Source: Bacteroidota bacterium
GTDB lineage: Bacteria > Bacteroidota > JABWAT01
Direction of reading: 5' to 3'
DNA: 36,252 nucleotides
Assembly (NCBI GenBank): GCA_013360915.1
Contig: JABWAT010000023.1
Location: 1 to 36,252, forward strand
Positions 8,065 through 18,013 of this stretch are shown piece by piece (position 1 is the first letter of the stretch; each line of letters opens with the position of its first letter). The translations under genes were made by a program, and so were the position numbers. The notes beneath the pieces are model-generated. The model saw only the letters and a program-made list of their open reading frames with translations. It had not been told where the DNA came from and did not search any database.

Positions 8065-10743
8065 ATGGCTGATAATCCGGTACAGACAACCGACATCAAT
8101 GAGATAGAAAATCTCGAATGGATGCAATCTCTCGACTATGTCCTCCAGAATGGCGGACCGGAGCGGGTGATTGAAATTCTGAAACTGCTCAACATCCGGT
8201 CACGGCAGTCCGGGGTGCAAATCCCGTTCACAGCCAACACCCCATATATCAATACCATTCCGCGCGAGAAACAGCCCCCCTTCCCCGGTGATGCCGAGCT
8301 GGAAAGCCGTCTGGCTTCAATTATCCGCTGGAATGCCATGGCCATGGTGGTGCGGGCAAACCGGAACGAGGATGGGATCGGCGGCCATATTTCCAGTTTT
8401 GCTTCTTCGGCCACGTTGTATGAAACGGCCTTTAACCACTTCTTCCGCGGAAAGTCAGACAGTCACGATGGCGACATGATCTTTTTTCAGGGACATGCCT
8501 CACCGGGTATCTATTCACGCGCCTATCTCGAAGGTCGTCTGACCGAAAAACAACTCGAAAACTTCCGTCGTGAGCTGGCGCCCGAGGGAGGTCTTTCTTC
8601 CTATCCGCATCCCTGGCTGATGCCAAATTTCTGGCAATTCCCAACGGTCTCCATGGGTCTCGGGCCGATCATGTCGATTTATCAGGCACGGTTCAACCGG
8701 TATCTGGAAGACCGGGGTCTGAAGGCTCCTTCCGATCAGAAAGTGTGGGCTTTCCTGGGTGACGGTGAGACCGATGAACCCGAAACGCTTGGCGCCATCA
8801 CCCTTGCTTCACGTGAAAAGCTCGACAATCTCATTTTCGTCATCAACTGCAATCTGCAGCGGCTCGACGGTCCGGTCCGGGGCAATGGAAAGATTATCCA
8901 GGAACTGGAAGCGGCATTCCGTGGTGCCGGCTGGAACGTGATCAAGGTGATCTGGGGATCGGAATGGGATGCCCTGCTGGCCCGTGACATCAATGGAAAG
9001 CTGGTGAAGCGTCTCGGCGAAATCGTTGATGGTCAGTACCAGAAATTCACGGTTGAATCGGGTGCCTACATCCGCAAGGAATTGTTCGGTACCGATCCGG
9101 AACTGCTCGAAATGGTCGCGCACCTGTCGGATGAGCAACTGAAGAAAATGTCGCGCGGCGGGCATGATCTGGAAAAAGTGTATGCAGCCATGCACGCGGC
9201 TGTAAATCACAAAGGTCAGCCCACGGTCATTCTTGCCAAGACCATCAAAGGGTATGGCATGGGAGAGAGCGGGGAAGGAAAGAACATCTCGCACCAGCAG
9301 AAAAAGCTGAATGAAGATGAATTGAGGGAATTCCGGTCACGGTTTGGTATTCCGATTTCGGATGATGAAGTGTCAAAGGCCCCTTTCTTCCGTCCGAAGG
9401 ATGATTCGGCCGAAATGAAATATCTGCGCGACCGCCGGCAGGTGCTGGGTGGTCATCTTCCCGCCCGGACGGTGGATATCCGTCCGATCAAAACACCCCC
9501 CGAAGAAGTCTTTAAAGAGTTTTATACATCGAGTGAAGGACGGGAAGCGTCTTCCACCATGGTGTTTGTGCGTATCCTGACCAAGCTGCTCCGCGACAAG
9601 GAAATCGGTCGGCTCATCGTCCCGATTGTTCCCGATGAAGCGCGTACGTTTGGTATGGAGGCGCTGTTCCGGCAGATCGGGATTTACTCGCACGTCGGGC
9701 AGATGTATGAACCGGTTGACCGCGATCAACTGCTGTATTACCGCGAAGTCAAAGACGGTCAGATTCTCGAGGAAGGCATCACCGAAGCGGGCAGTATGTC
9801 CTCCTTCATTGCAGCCGGAACGTCTTATGCCAATCACGGCCTGAACATGATTCCGTTTTTCATTTATTATTCCATGTTCGGATTTCAGCGGATCGGGGAT
9901 CTGGTCTGGGCAGGTGCCGATATGCAGACCAAGGGGTTTCTGATCGGTGGAACAGCCGGACGGACCACCCTGAACGGGGAGGGACTCCAGCATCAGGATG
10001 GGCACTCTCACGTGCTGGCTTACCCGGTTCCGACACTGATGACCTATGATCCGACCTACAGTTTCGAATTGGCGGTGATCATCCGCGATGGAATCCGCCG
10101 CATGTATGAAGAGCAGGAAAACCTGTTCTACTATCTGACGGTCATGAATGAAAACTATGCCCATCCGGCCATGCCTGAAGGATCGGCCGAAGGCATTCTG
10201 AAAGGGATTTACAAACTGAAATCGCAGGCGGTCCGCGGATCTTCGCTGAAAGCCAACCTGCTCGGCAGCGGAACCATTCTGAATGAAACGCTGAAAGCGC
10301 AGGAGATTCTGGCATCGAAATATGGTGTTGCCAGCGATGTGTATTCGGTTACCAGCTACAAAGAACTTCGGAAGGATGCCCTGACCGTTGAACGCTACAA
10401 CCTCCTTCATCCTTCAGATAAACCAAAAGTGCCTTACCTGCAAACGGTCTTTTCAGGGAAGGATGATGCGGTCTTTGTGGCTGCTTCTGACTATCTGAAA
10501 CTCATGCCGGATATGATTTCGAAATGGCTGCCGAAGCCGGTCACCTCGCTCGGCACCGATGGATTCGGGCGCAGTGAAAGCCGCGAAGCGCTGCGTGATT
10601 TCTTTGAAGTGGATGCCCGTTACATTGTGGTGGCCACCCTGTACAGTCTCGCCAAAGAAGGCAAGATGAAAATGACCGAGGTTTCCAAAGCCATCAAAGC
10701 GTTGGAAATTCACCCGGATAAACTCAATCCGATGATTTCCTGA
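8065..10743 (+). CDS. aceE: Pyruvate dehydrogenase E1 component, homodimeric type
   Basis: This 892-residue protein is the thiamine diphosphate-dependent E1 subunit that decarboxylates pyruvate and acetylates the lipoyl group of E2, linking glycolysis to acetyl-CoA. Its length and single-chain form match the homodimeric AceE of proteobacteria, not the split alpha/beta E1. The thiamine diphosphate motif GDGETDEPETLGAI starts near residue 232 and closes with the INCN segment about 30 residues on. Other typical stretches are HGDMIFFQGHASPGIYSRAY, GHDLEKVYAAMHAA and DGFGRSESREALRDFFEVD at the C-terminus. An AAAGGA site precedes ATG 8065. aceF follows after 20 bp, so the two are co-transcribed. 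The E3 gene (lpd) is not in the window. Confidence 0.97.
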   Translation: MADNPVQTTDINEIENLEWMQSLDYVLQNGGPERVIEILKLLNIRSRQSGVQIPFTANTPYINTIPREKQPPFPGDAELESRLASIIRWNAMAMVVRANRNEDGIGGHISSFASSATLYETAFNHFFRGKSDSHDGDMIFFQGHASPGIYSRAYLEGRLTEKQLENFRRELAPEGGLSSYPHPWLMPNFWQFPTVSMGLGPIMSIYQARFNRYLEDRGLKAPSDQKVWAFLGDGETDEPETLGAITLASREKLDNLIFVINCNLQRLDGPVRGNGKIIQELEAAFRGAGWNVIKVIWGSEWDALLARDINGKLVKRLGEIVDGQYQKFTVESGAYIRKELFGTDPELLEMVAHLSDEQLKKMSRGGHDLEKVYAAMHAAVNHKGQPTVILAKTIKGYGMGESGEGKNISHQQKKLNEDELREFRSRFGIPISDDEVSKAPFFRPKDDSAEMKYLRDRRQVLGGHLPARTVDIRPIKTPPEEVFKEFYTSSEGREASSTMVFVRILTKLLRDKEIGRLIVPIVPDEARTFGMEALFRQIGIYSHVGQMYEPVDRDQLLYYREVKDGQILEEGITEAGSMSSFIAAGTSYANHGLNMIPFFIYYSMFGFQRIGDLVWAGADMQTKGFLIGGTAGRTTLNGEGLQHQDGHSHVLAYPVPTLMTYDPTYSFELAVIIRDGIRRMYEEQENLFYYLTVMNENYAHPAMPEGSAEGILKGIYKLKSQAVRGSSLKANLLGSGTILNETLKAQEILASKYGVASDVYSVTSYKELRKDALTVERYNLLHPSDKPKVPYLQTVFSGKDDAVFVAASDYLKLMPDMISKWLPKPVTSLGTDGFGRSESREALRDFFEVDARYIVVATLYSLAKEGKMKMTEVSKAIKALEIHPDKLNPMIS

Positions 10744-10763
10744 GACGGAAGGACCCCATACAG

Positions 10764-12395
10764 ATGAAGACATTTATTCTGCCCGAACTCGGCGACGGAA
10801 TCACGAAGGCGACCATTCTGAAAGTGCATGTGAAAGCTGGTGATGTGATTGCCCTTGATGCGCCGGTGGTCGAGATTGAATCGGATAAAGCCACCATTGA
10901 AGTACCCTCCACGGTAGCTGGCAAGGTTACCGAAGTGCGTGTGAAAGAAGGCGATGCGGCCCACGCCGGCGATGTGATTCTGGTTCTTGAAGCAGGAGAG
11001 CCGGCGCCTGCACCTGCTGCTGCTCCACCGGCACCCGCGGCAGCACCTGCTGCAGCACCTGCAGCCGCTGCACCGGCCCCGGCTGCAACTCCGGCACCTT
11101 CGGTTTCAGCAAAAACAGAAGTGCACCTGCCCGATCTGGGAGATGGAATTTCCAGCGCTGAAATCCTGAAAATTCTGGTAAAACCTGGTGATACACTGGC
11201 AACCGATCAGGGAATTCTGGAAGTCGGTTCGGACAAGGCCACCATTGAAGTTCCGAGTCCGGTTGCAGGGAAGGTGTTGTCTGTCCATGTGAAGGAAGGT
11301 GACAAACCGTCGGTCGGACAGTTGCTGCTGATTGTGGAAACCGTTCAGGCCTCTGCAGCCGCTCCGGCCCCGGTGCCTGTTGCACCAGCTGCGCCTGCTG
11401 CTAAAACAGCCGCTCCGGCAACCCCGGTCGTTTCGGCTCCGGTCACACCGGCGCGGGTAGCAGCCTCTGTTCCAGCCGGAACACCAGCCCCAGCTGCCCC
11501 TTCGGTTCGTCGTCTGGCCCGTGAAATCGGCGTGGATATCAACCAGGTCCCCGGCACGGGTCCGGGCGGGCGGATTTCCATTGAAGATGTTAAGGCCTGG
11601 TCGAAGTCCCTGCACCAGCAACGGAGTTCAGCACCTGCGCAGAGCGGTGGTCTTTCCATCAAGGCAGAGACGCTGCCCGATTTCACCCGATTCGGATCGG
11701 TTGAACGAAAGGCCATGACCACCATCCGGTCAAAAACAGCCGACCATCTCAGTTATGCGTGGATGACCATTCCGCACGTGACCCAGCATGATAAAGCCGA
11801 TATTACCCAACTGGAAGCCCTGAGAAAGCAATTTTCGCCTTCAGTGGAAAAAGCCGGCGGAAAACTGACCATGACGGCCATTCTTGTCAAAGTACTGACG
11901 TCTGCTTTGAAGAAATATCCGCAGTTCAATGCATCCATCGACATGTCATCGAAGGAGATCATTTATAAATCTTACTTCAACATTGGCATTGCGGTCGACA
12001 CCGAACATGGGCTGATGGTACCTGTGATCAAGGGAACCGATAAGAAAAACATCACTCAGATCTCACAGGATCTGAATGACATTGCCAACCGGGCCCGGAC
12101 CCGGAAAATCACTCCAGATGATTTGCAGGGCGGATGTATCTCGATCACCAATCTGGGTGGAATCGGCGGGGTGGCTTTCACGCCAATCGTGAATACTCCC
12201 GAAGTCGCCATTCTGGGTGTGTCGCGCGGATCCATGGAACCCGTCTGGAACGGATCTGCATTCGAGCCGCGTCTGATGCTTCCGCTGTCGCTTTCCTACG
12301 ATCACCGGATTATTGACGGGGCCGATGCCGCCCGTTTTCTCCGTTGGGTCTGTGAATCTCTGGAACAGCCACTGAAAATCCTGATAGAAGGATAA
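10764..12395 (+). CDS. aceF: Dihydrolipoamide acetyltransferase, E2 of pyruvate dehydrogenase
   Basis: The 543-residue E2 forms the core of the pyruvate dehydrogenase complex and transfers the acetyl group to CoA. Two lipoyl domains are visible, each with the DKATIEVPS motif; the lipoylated lysines are Lys42 and about Lys158. They are joined by long Ala/Pro-rich swinging linkers (about residues 75-112 and 195-243). A peripheral-subunit binding domain follows (PSVRRLAREIGVDINQVPG, about 245-280) and then the catalytic domain, whose active-site segment SYDHRIIDG lies near residue 512. The GGAAGGA site in the 20-bp gap after aceE supports the start. Translation with aceE matches the usual 1:1 need for E1 and E2. 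Confidence 0.96.
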   Translation: MKTFILPELGDGITKATILKVHVKAGDVIALDAPVVEIESDKATIEVPSTVAGKVTEVRVKEGDAAHAGDVILVLEAGEPAPAPAAAPPAPAAAPAAAPAAAAPAPAATPAPSVSAKTEVHLPDLGDGISSAEILKILVKPGDTLATDQGILEVGSDKATIEVPSPVAGKVLSVHVKEGDKPSVGQLLLIVETVQASAAAPAPVPVAPAAPAAKTAAPATPVVSAPVTPARVAASVPAGTPAPAAPSVRRLAREIGVDINQVPGTGPGGRISIEDVKAWSKSLHQQRSSAPAQSGGLSIKAETLPDFTRFGSVERKAMTTIRSKTADHLSYAWMTIPHVTQHDKADITQLEALRKQFSPSVEKAGGKLTMTAILVKVLTSALKKYPQFNASIDMSSKEIIYKSYFNIGIAVDTEHGLMVPVIKGTDKKNITQISQDLNDIANRARTRKITPDDLQGGCISITNLGGIGGVAFTPIVNTPEVAILGVSRGSMEPVWNGSAFEPRLMLPLSLSYDHRIIDGADAARFLRWVCESLEQPLKILIEG

Positions 12396-12470
12396 GCTGC
12401 CAGCAAGTTCACTTTTTTTTTTCCTCTTCTTAACCACCCGGTTTTTGGGTGGCTGAATTCCCCTCTGATT

Positions 12471-12496
12471 CCACCTGCAGGTTCCTCTGCAGGTGG
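12471..12496 (+). terminator. Strong stem-loop after aceF
   Basis: CCACCTGCAG (12471-12480) and CTGCAGGTGG (12487-12496) form a perfect 10-bp stem with a 6-base loop, 75 bases after the aceF stop. It is followed by only a weakly T-rich stretch, so it may stabilise the mRNA end or assist termination instead of being a full intrinsic terminator. Confidence 0.45.
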
Positions 12497-12650
12497 TTCC
12501 GTTCCTGACATAAAAACCGGGTTGGCTCACAGGCAAATCACCGGTCAACTGTTCAACAGAGTCCCTCCTGATCTGGTCCCCATGGTGACCGGCTGACTGA
12601 TTTTTTTAAGAATTCCAGGGAGATGCCTGGGCACCGACTCTTGAAATAAC

Positions 12651-12684
12651 AAAAGGACGGGTTTTGTTCTTTGCCGTCTTTTTT
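12651..12684 (+). terminator. Probable intrinsic terminator upstream of the histidine kinase gene
   Basis: AAAAGGACGG (12651-12660) pairs with CCGTCTTTTT (12674-12683) over 10 bp, with one G-U pair and a 13-base loop, and the stem runs into a T tract. This is the best rho-independent terminator between aceF and the kinase. Confidence 0.6.
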
Positions 12685-12780
12685 CTTGTCACTTGTAACT
12701 CGTTTCTCATCACACGTCACTGGAAAACCCGCAGGGTCCGGAGTGAATTGTCCGGGAAGGTTTCCTATCTTACTGTTTAC

Positions 12781-15700
12781 ATGAAACGGCTTTTGTTTAC
12801 CGCACTGATTGTGATCGTTGCCCGGATGGCGCTGGCCCAACCCCTGAGCAGTGCCTGGTACACCGTTATAGAAAACCTTCCTTCCAATTTTGTAAAGTCG
12901 GTGGCGGTCGATTCATCCGGATTTCTCTGGGCGGGTACCGATGCAGGATTGGCCCGTTTTGACGGCCAGCTATTCGAGTCCTTCAATGATGCACTACCCA
13001 GTCTGAAGGTGAAGGCGTTGCTGAATGCTTCAGGATACGGGATGCTGGTTCTCACCGATCTGGGCCTTTCTCAGATCAGGACTGACGGATTGCGTCCGGA
13101 CATTTCCCTTCTGATTCCCGGCAGCCCCGATCAGGAACCCGGGAAGCTTCACTTTGCCAAGACCCTTTTCCAGGGATCAGATGGGGTGATCTGGATGGGA
13201 GAGTCGGATGCCATTCTCCGATGGGATGGAAAAAGCCTGACCCGCTACCCCATCAGCAACCGGTTTTACAATGACAGTTTTTCGAGATCCTTCACATTTT
13301 TTGAAGATGAAGATGGCAACCTGCTTACTCTTTCATGGAGCGGTTATCTGTTCCGGTTTGACGGCCAGCAATTTGTAAACATTCCTTTTGATACCGGTGA
13401 ACCAGTCAAACGGGCGTATTCTGCCGTCCGTCGGCCGGGAAATAAGGTGTGGTTTGGTGCCAAGGCCGGTGTGTTCGAAATTGACCTTTCCCGGGTGGCA
13501 GTACCCGGTTGGAAACCGGCTCTGATTGCCGATGTTCCGAGTGCACATGCCATGGCAGCGGATGGTGATTCGGTGGTCTGGGCAGGCACCATCACCGAAG
13601 GTCTTTTCCGGATCAGGCAAACGGATCAGCGGGTTTCAGCCGAGAAAATGACTGGAATTTCGGATGTGATCATCAATGACATCCGGCTATCCGATGAAGG
13701 TCATATCTGGGTGGCACAGGATGAAGGTGTTCATCTTTTTTACCGCAAACTGTTCCGTCCGCTGAGTGAGGCCCGGCCGGGAAAAACCATCCGGGCCGTC
13801 AGAAAGGTATCATCGGGTGGTTTCCTCATTGTTTCCTTTGACGAAATCAGACTGTACACCCAACTGAAACAGCACCCGGAAGGAATCCGGTTGCATACAG
13901 ACCAGCGAGACATGTTCGATGCGGTGTATTCGCGGGAGGATCTCTGGATCAGTTACCGGGATGCCGAACTGGTCCGGATCGGACGCAACGGACGACAGTC
14001 GGTGTTGCCTGCGGTTCTCCAGTCCCGTCTCACGTTTATGACCACCGACCGGGAAGGATCGGTCTGGGGATACGATGAACGCAATCGTTTTCTGATCAGA
14101 ATCACACAGGATCTGAAGGTTGATCGCTTTGGTCCGACTGAAGGAATTGTTTCTCCGGTCAACACCATTCGTCCCCAGCCAGACGGAACCGTTCTGATTG
14201 GCGGAACTGGTCCCGGGACCCTTCTTTACCGTTACTCTCCCGAAAACCGGACGATCAACAACATCAGCGGACCGGTTCAGACCGGGTCAGGATCGGTGCT
14301 TGAAGTGTATGATGTCATGGCCTTCGGAGAGGATTCGCTGGTTATCGCCACCAATCATGGATTGTTCCGGGGCAATGAACGTGGCTATTCCCGGCTGTTT
14401 CCTGCAGAACCCAGCGATCTGCTGGTGGTCAGAGCACTGGATACCACCCGGAACGGTGATCTGCTGGCTGCGTCGGAGCGGGGATTGCATGTCTGGTCGG
14501 GCGGGGAATGGATTTCCTTCAATACAGCCTCGGGTTTACCGGCCATCCCGGTTCTGAACCAGGGGATGATTTGCGATGAGGATAACCATGTAATCGTACT
14601 ATCGACCAGACAGGCCGTTATGGCGCCGCTGGGTGGCAATCTGAAGCAGACACCGCGTCCTGTGGTGACCAGAATTGAAGGAATCCCGGATGAAGATGGG
14701 TCTTACCGGTCCGGGGAATCGCTCGAACTCTATTTTGCCACTCCGGTTTATCCATGGGTTCCTGTGGTGTACCAAATGAAGCAGGCAGGTTCACCACAGG
14801 GGTGGCAACCGGTTAAGTCACCGGGCTATCTTGTATTCAGTAACCCACAGCCGGGCACCATGACCATTCTGATCCGTGCGCAGCGTCCGGGCAGTCTGTG
14901 GAGTCAGCCGGCCAGCGTCTCTGTGGTCCTGAAATCCGTGTGGTATCAGTCCCCGATGGCTGTGGGTGTCATGATCACCGCTGGTCTGACTATCCTGATT
15001 GGATTGCTTCTGTTATATCACCGGTTCCGGCTCAGAACCATTCATTTGCGGCAGGCACATCTAGAGGAAATGGTGAGTCAGCGAACCGCAGAACTTGATA
15101 AACACTCAAAGGAGATCAGCCGGAAAAATGAGGAACTGCTCAAGGCTCACCGGATGAAATCGGATCTGCTCGCCATTTCCTCACATGAATTAAAGAATCC
15201 GCTGACCGCCGTCATCGGTTATGCCGATATTCTGAAAAAATCGGCCACATCCCCATCTGAAATGAACCGTCTGAATGAAATTATTCTGGCAGCTTCCCGG
15301 ATGCTTCGTGTGGTTAATGGTTTGCTGGAATCGGAAGCCATTGATTCAGGAAACCGTAAATTGGTTTTTTCGGAGTTTTCCCTGACGGAATGTGTGCAGT
15401 CGATCATCAGTCAGCATGGGATTGCCCGTGAGAAAAAAAATCAGAGTGTTGCACTGACCACTCCAGGTCCGGTCCAGTTGATGGCGGACCGCCAGGCTCT
15501 GGAAGAAGTGGTCGATAATCTCCTTTCCAATGCCATTAAATACGCTCCCCGCGATTCTGAAATCCGGGTCTGCATCAGTCACTCCGAGGAAGAGGTTTCG
15601 TTGTCGGTATCTGATGAAGGGCCTGGCATTCCTGATCAGGTCCGGAGCCGGTTGTTTCAACGGTTCGAAAAGCTCGGTTCGGTTCCCACCGGTGGTGAAT

Positions 15701-15831
15701 TTTCTTCCGGACTGGGTCTTTCCATTGCCCATGATCTGGTGGTTCTTCACGGTGGTCGGATAGAGGTCCGGTCGGAACCAGGGAAGGGAACAACCTTCGA
15801 CGTTTACCTGCCGGTGAACCGGACTCGTTAA
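12781..15831 (+). CDS. Two-component sensor histidine kinase with periplasmic beta-propeller
   Basis: The 1016-residue protein begins with a signal peptide (MKRLLFTALIVIVARMALAQ) and continues with two-component regulator propeller repeats such as GFLWAGTDAGLARFDG near residue 45. A Y_Y_Y-like immunoglobulin domain occupies roughly residues 640-720. A transmembrane helix at about 726-748 and a short coiled coil follow. The HisKA domain has the phospho-acceptor His802 in SSHELKNPLTAVIGY, and the HATPase_c domain has its N box near Asn913 (DNLLSNAIKYAPR), SDEGPGIP and GLGLSIAHDL. The chain ends after the ATPase domain. There is no fused receiver or AraC domain, unlike the hybrid propeller kinases of Bacteroides, and no response regulator gene is adjacent. 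The signal it senses is unknown. Confidence 0.93.
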   Translation: MKRLLFTALIVIVARMALAQPLSSAWYTVIENLPSNFVKSVAVDSSGFLWAGTDAGLARFDGQLFESFNDALPSLKVKALLNASGYGMLVLTDLGLSQIRTDGLRPDISLLIPGSPDQEPGKLHFAKTLFQGSDGVIWMGESDAILRWDGKSLTRYPISNRFYNDSFSRSFTFFEDEDGNLLTLSWSGYLFRFDGQQFVNIPFDTGEPVKRAYSAVRRPGNKVWFGAKAGVFEIDLSRVAVPGWKPALIADVPSAHAMAADGDSVVWAGTITEGLFRIRQTDQRVSAEKMTGISDVIINDIRLSDEGHIWVAQDEGVHLFYRKLFRPLSEARPGKTIRAVRKVSSGGFLIVSFDEIRLYTQLKQHPEGIRLHTDQRDMFDAVYSREDLWISYRDAELVRIGRNGRQSVLPAVLQSRLTFMTTDREGSVWGYDERNRFLIRITQDLKVDRFGPTEGIVSPVNTIRPQPDGTVLIGGTGPGTLLYRYSPENRTINNISGPVQTGSGSVLEVYDVMAFGEDSLVIATNHGLFRGNERGYSRLFPAEPSDLLVVRALDTTRNGDLLAASERGLHVWSGGEWISFNTASGLPAIPVLNQGMICDEDNHVIVLSTRQAVMAPLGGNLKQTPRPVVTRIEGIPDEDGSYRSGESLELYFATPVYPWVPVVYQMKQAGSPQGWQPVKSPGYLVFSNPQPGTMTILIRAQRPGSLWSQPASVSVVLKSVWYQSPMAVGVMITAGLTILIGLLLLYHRFRLRTIHLRQAHLEEMVSQRTAELDKHSKEISRKNEELLKAHRMKSDLLAISSHELKNPLTAVIGYADILKKSATSPSEMNRLNEIILAASRMLRVVNGLLESEAIDSGNRKLVFSEFSLTECVQSIISQHGIAREKKNQSVALTTPGPVQLMADRQALEEVVDNLLSNAIKYAPRDSEIRVCISHSEEEVSLSVSDEGPGIPDQVRSRLFQRFEKLGSVPTGGEFSSGLGLSIAHDLVVLHGGRIEVRSEPGKGTTFDVYLPVNRTR

Positions 15832-15898
15832 ATCTTGGCTTGAAATTTGTGGGCTGGCCCTTCCCGGTTGTATTTTACCCAAAAAAGCAGATAAAACC

Positions 15899-16501
15899 GT
15901 GATAGGTATTCACAATTATCTTATTTCTGATTCCGTTCTGACCACCCGATTTGCCTGCGATCTCGGAAAGTGCAAGGGGGCTTGTTGTGTGGAAGGTCTG
16001 GCCGGACCGCCGGTTACCCGCGAGGAAATCGATGAAATCGAAGCCCTGTTACCGGTTTTACGTCCCGGTCTGCGACCAGAAGGACTGGAAGTGATTGACC
16101 GGAAGGGCATTTGGGAGGAATGGGAGGGAACTCCGGTTCTTACCTGTGTGAATGAAAAGGAATGTGTGTTTGTGGTCTTTCGTGATGGGGTGGCCAAATG
16201 TGCCATTGAGGAACACTGGCAAAGCAATCCGTCTGCCTTCCGCAAACCCGTCAGTTGTCATCTGTTCCCCATCAGAGTTCGCGATTTCTTTGGTCAGAAG
16301 GCCTTAAATGTGGTGGATAATGAGGACTGTAAGCCGGCCATTGTACGTGGCAGGCGTGAATCGGTGCCGGTCCACCGGTTTCTGAAAGAGGCAATCATCA
16401 GACGTTTTGGCAGTGAGTTCTATCAGATACTCGATCAGGAATATTCCCGGATGACCGAAGCCGTCGTCCGCCGGCATACCCGAAAAAGAAAGACCCGGTA
16501 A
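15899..16501 (+). CDS. DUF3109-family cysteine-rich protein
   Basis: This 200-residue protein matches the DUF3109 pattern known from Bacteroidota: an N-terminal ISDSVLTTRFACDL segment, the cysteine cluster CDLGKCKGACC at about residues 20-30, and further conserved cysteines in CVNEKECVF, KCAIE, PVSCHLFPIR and EDCKPA. The cysteine set suggests binding of a metal or iron-sulfur cluster, as in the related YkgJ family, but the function is not established. Translation starts at GTG 15899, chosen because family members begin with Met-Ile just before the INx-LISD segment. The gene ends 8 bases before rpoN and probably shares its transcript. Confidence 0.85.
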   Translation: MIGIHNYLISDSVLTTRFACDLGKCKGACCVEGLAGPPVTREEIDEIEALLPVLRPGLRPEGLEVIDRKGIWEEWEGTPVLTCVNEKECVFVVFRDGVAKCAIEEHWQSNPSAFRKPVSCHLFPIRVRDFFGQKALNVVDNEDCKPAIVRGRRESVPVHRFLKEAIIRRFGSEFYQILDQEYSRMTEAVVRRHTRKRKTR

Positions 16502-16509
16502 AAGCCCCC

Positions 16510-18003
16510 ATGCTTCAGTTATCCCAGCAGCAAAAACTTCAGCAAAAACTGTCTCCGCAGCAGATTCAGTATATCCGGTTGCTGCAGTTGCCGCAGATTG
16601 CTCTGGAGCAGGCCATCAAAGCCGAGATCGAAATCAATCCGGCCCTGGAGGAAGGACCCGAAAACGAGGCAGAATCGGCCGATGAACCGATGGATGCCGC
16701 CGATTCCGTTCTGGAGTCGATGAAAGAGGAAACACCTGCAGACGATCCCCTGAACGACATTCTTCCACAATCAGACACGCCCTCCTCTTCAGGTGACGAT
16801 GAATTTTCCTGGGAAGACTATATTCAGACCGACGATCTGTACGGATTTAAAACCGATGAGTCCATGGGGCGCGGCGGTGAAGATGAGGACCGGCCGGATT
16901 ATACACCCGTTCAGACGGTGACCTTTCATGACCGGTTATGGGATCAGGTCCGGCTGTTGTCCTTTTCCGAAAAGGAAATGAAGATAGCCGAACACCTGCT
17001 GGGAAGTGCCGATCCCGATGGATACTTGCGGATTGAGCCGGACAAGCTGGCCGACGATTTTGTGTTTAATTATGGCGTTCTGGTGACCCCGGGCGAACTG
17101 GAAAAAGTGAGAAAACAGATTCTGAATCTGGACCCGCCCGGATTTCTCTCCCGCGACTTGCAGGAATGTCTTCTGGTTCAGCTGGAAAACATGGAAGTAA
17201 CCGAAACGTCTGAAAACGCCACCGACATTCTCCGCCATTGTTATGATGAATTCACAAGGAAGCATTTTGATGCCATCATGCGGATGCTTCAGCTCGAGCC
17301 GGATGAGTTGAAACTGGCCTTCGAACTGATCCAGCGTCTGAATCCCAAACCGGGTGAGGATGAAATGTCTCCGGGGTCGAATTATATCACTCCCGACTTT
17401 TTTGTGGAAATCGAAGATGGAGAAGCCCGCATCTCGCTCAATGACCGGGGGATTCCGTCGCTTCGGATCAACAAAAAATACGCCATCATGGCCCGGTTCG
17501 GTCAGGTGGATGAGCAGGCCCGTTCCTTTATCCGGAAAAAGGTTGAGGATGCCAAGTTTTTCCGTCAGTCCATTATTCAGCGGCGCGAAACCATGCTGAA
17601 GGTCATGTCGACCATTGTGGAACAGCAAATGGTCTTTTTTGAAACCGGGTCCGGATTGCGCCCGATGATTCTGAAGGACATTGCCGACCGGATCCGGATG
17701 GATATTTCAACGGTCAGCCGGGTGGTGAACAGCAAGTATGTTCAGACCGAGTTCGGTGTTTACTCACTCAAGCACTTTTTCAGTGAGGGAATCGAAACCG
17801 AATCGGGAGAAGAAGCTTCGAACCGCGAAGTGAAGGAGCGGATCAGAGAAATCATTCAGGCCGAAGACGGAAAGCGGCCGCTCAGTGATGACAAAATTGC
17901 TGACATGCTCAATGAAAAAGGCTACAACATTGCCCGCCGGACGGTGACGAAATACCGCGAATCCATGAACATTCCTGTGGCCCGTCTGCGCAAAACCATC
18001 TGA
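16510..18003 (+). CDS. rpoN: RNA polymerase sigma-54 factor
   Basis: Sigma-54 directs polymerase to -24/-12 promoters that need AAA+ activators. The 497-residue protein has the Gln/Leu-rich region I ([19 protein letters not shown], then [13 protein letters not shown]), an acidic region II (about residues 45-130), the core-binding region, and a helix-turn-helix near [20 protein letters not shown]. The RpoN box [10 protein letters not shown] near the C-terminus contacts the -24 element. All landmarks are in order and the length is normal. The gene sits 8 bases after the DUF3109 gene and 10 bases before hslV, so it is embedded in a proteostasis operon. No sigma-54 activator gene is in the window. 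Confidence 0.96.
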   Translation: MLQLSQQQKLQQKLSPQQIQYIRLLQLPQIALEQAIKAEIEINPALEEGPENEAESADEPMDAADSVLESMKEETPADDPLNDILPQSDTPSSSGDDEFSWEDYIQTDDLYGFKTDESMGRGGEDEDRPDYTPVQTVTFHDRLWDQVRLLSFSEKEMKIAEHLLGSADPDGYLRIEPDKLADDFVFNYGVLVTPGELEKVRKQILNLDPPGFLSRDLQECLLVQLENMEVTETSENATDILRHCYDEFTRKHFDAIMRMLQLEPDELKLAFELIQRLNPKPGEDEMSPGSNYITPDFFVEIEDGEARISLNDRGIPSLRINKKYAIMARFGQVDEQARSFIRKKVEDAKFFRQSIIQRRETMLKVMSTIVEQQMVFFETGSGLRPMILKDIADRIRMDISTVSRVVNSKYVQTEFGVYSLKHFFSEGIETESGEEASNREVKERIREIIQAEDGKRPLSDDKIADMLNEKGYNIARRTVTKYRESMNIPVARLRKTI

Positions 18004-18013
18004 AAGGATCCCC

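Larger units (their letters stand above)
12396..12780. other. 385-bp intergenic region between aceF and the histidine kinase
   Basis: No protein-coding gene is supported here. It contains three inverted repeats: CCACCC/GGGTGG (12434-12452), the perfect 10-bp stem CCACCTGCAG/CTGCAGGTGG (12471-12496) and the T-tailed terminator at 12651-12684. The open frame of the kinase extends back to 12664, but that extension crosses the terminator hairpin and lacks a signal-peptide start. The kinase promoter is expected between 12690 and 12775, where I cannot assign clear boxes. Confidence 0.6.

Noticed and set aside
9373-10410. Long antisense open frame (345 codons)
   Set aside because: It lies fully inside aceE, whose protein is unmistakable; the antisense translation has no recognisable domain and is a codon-bias shadow.
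12664-12780. Longer start of the histidine kinase
   Set aside because: It would begin inside a terminator hairpin and bury the signal peptide 40 residues into the protein.
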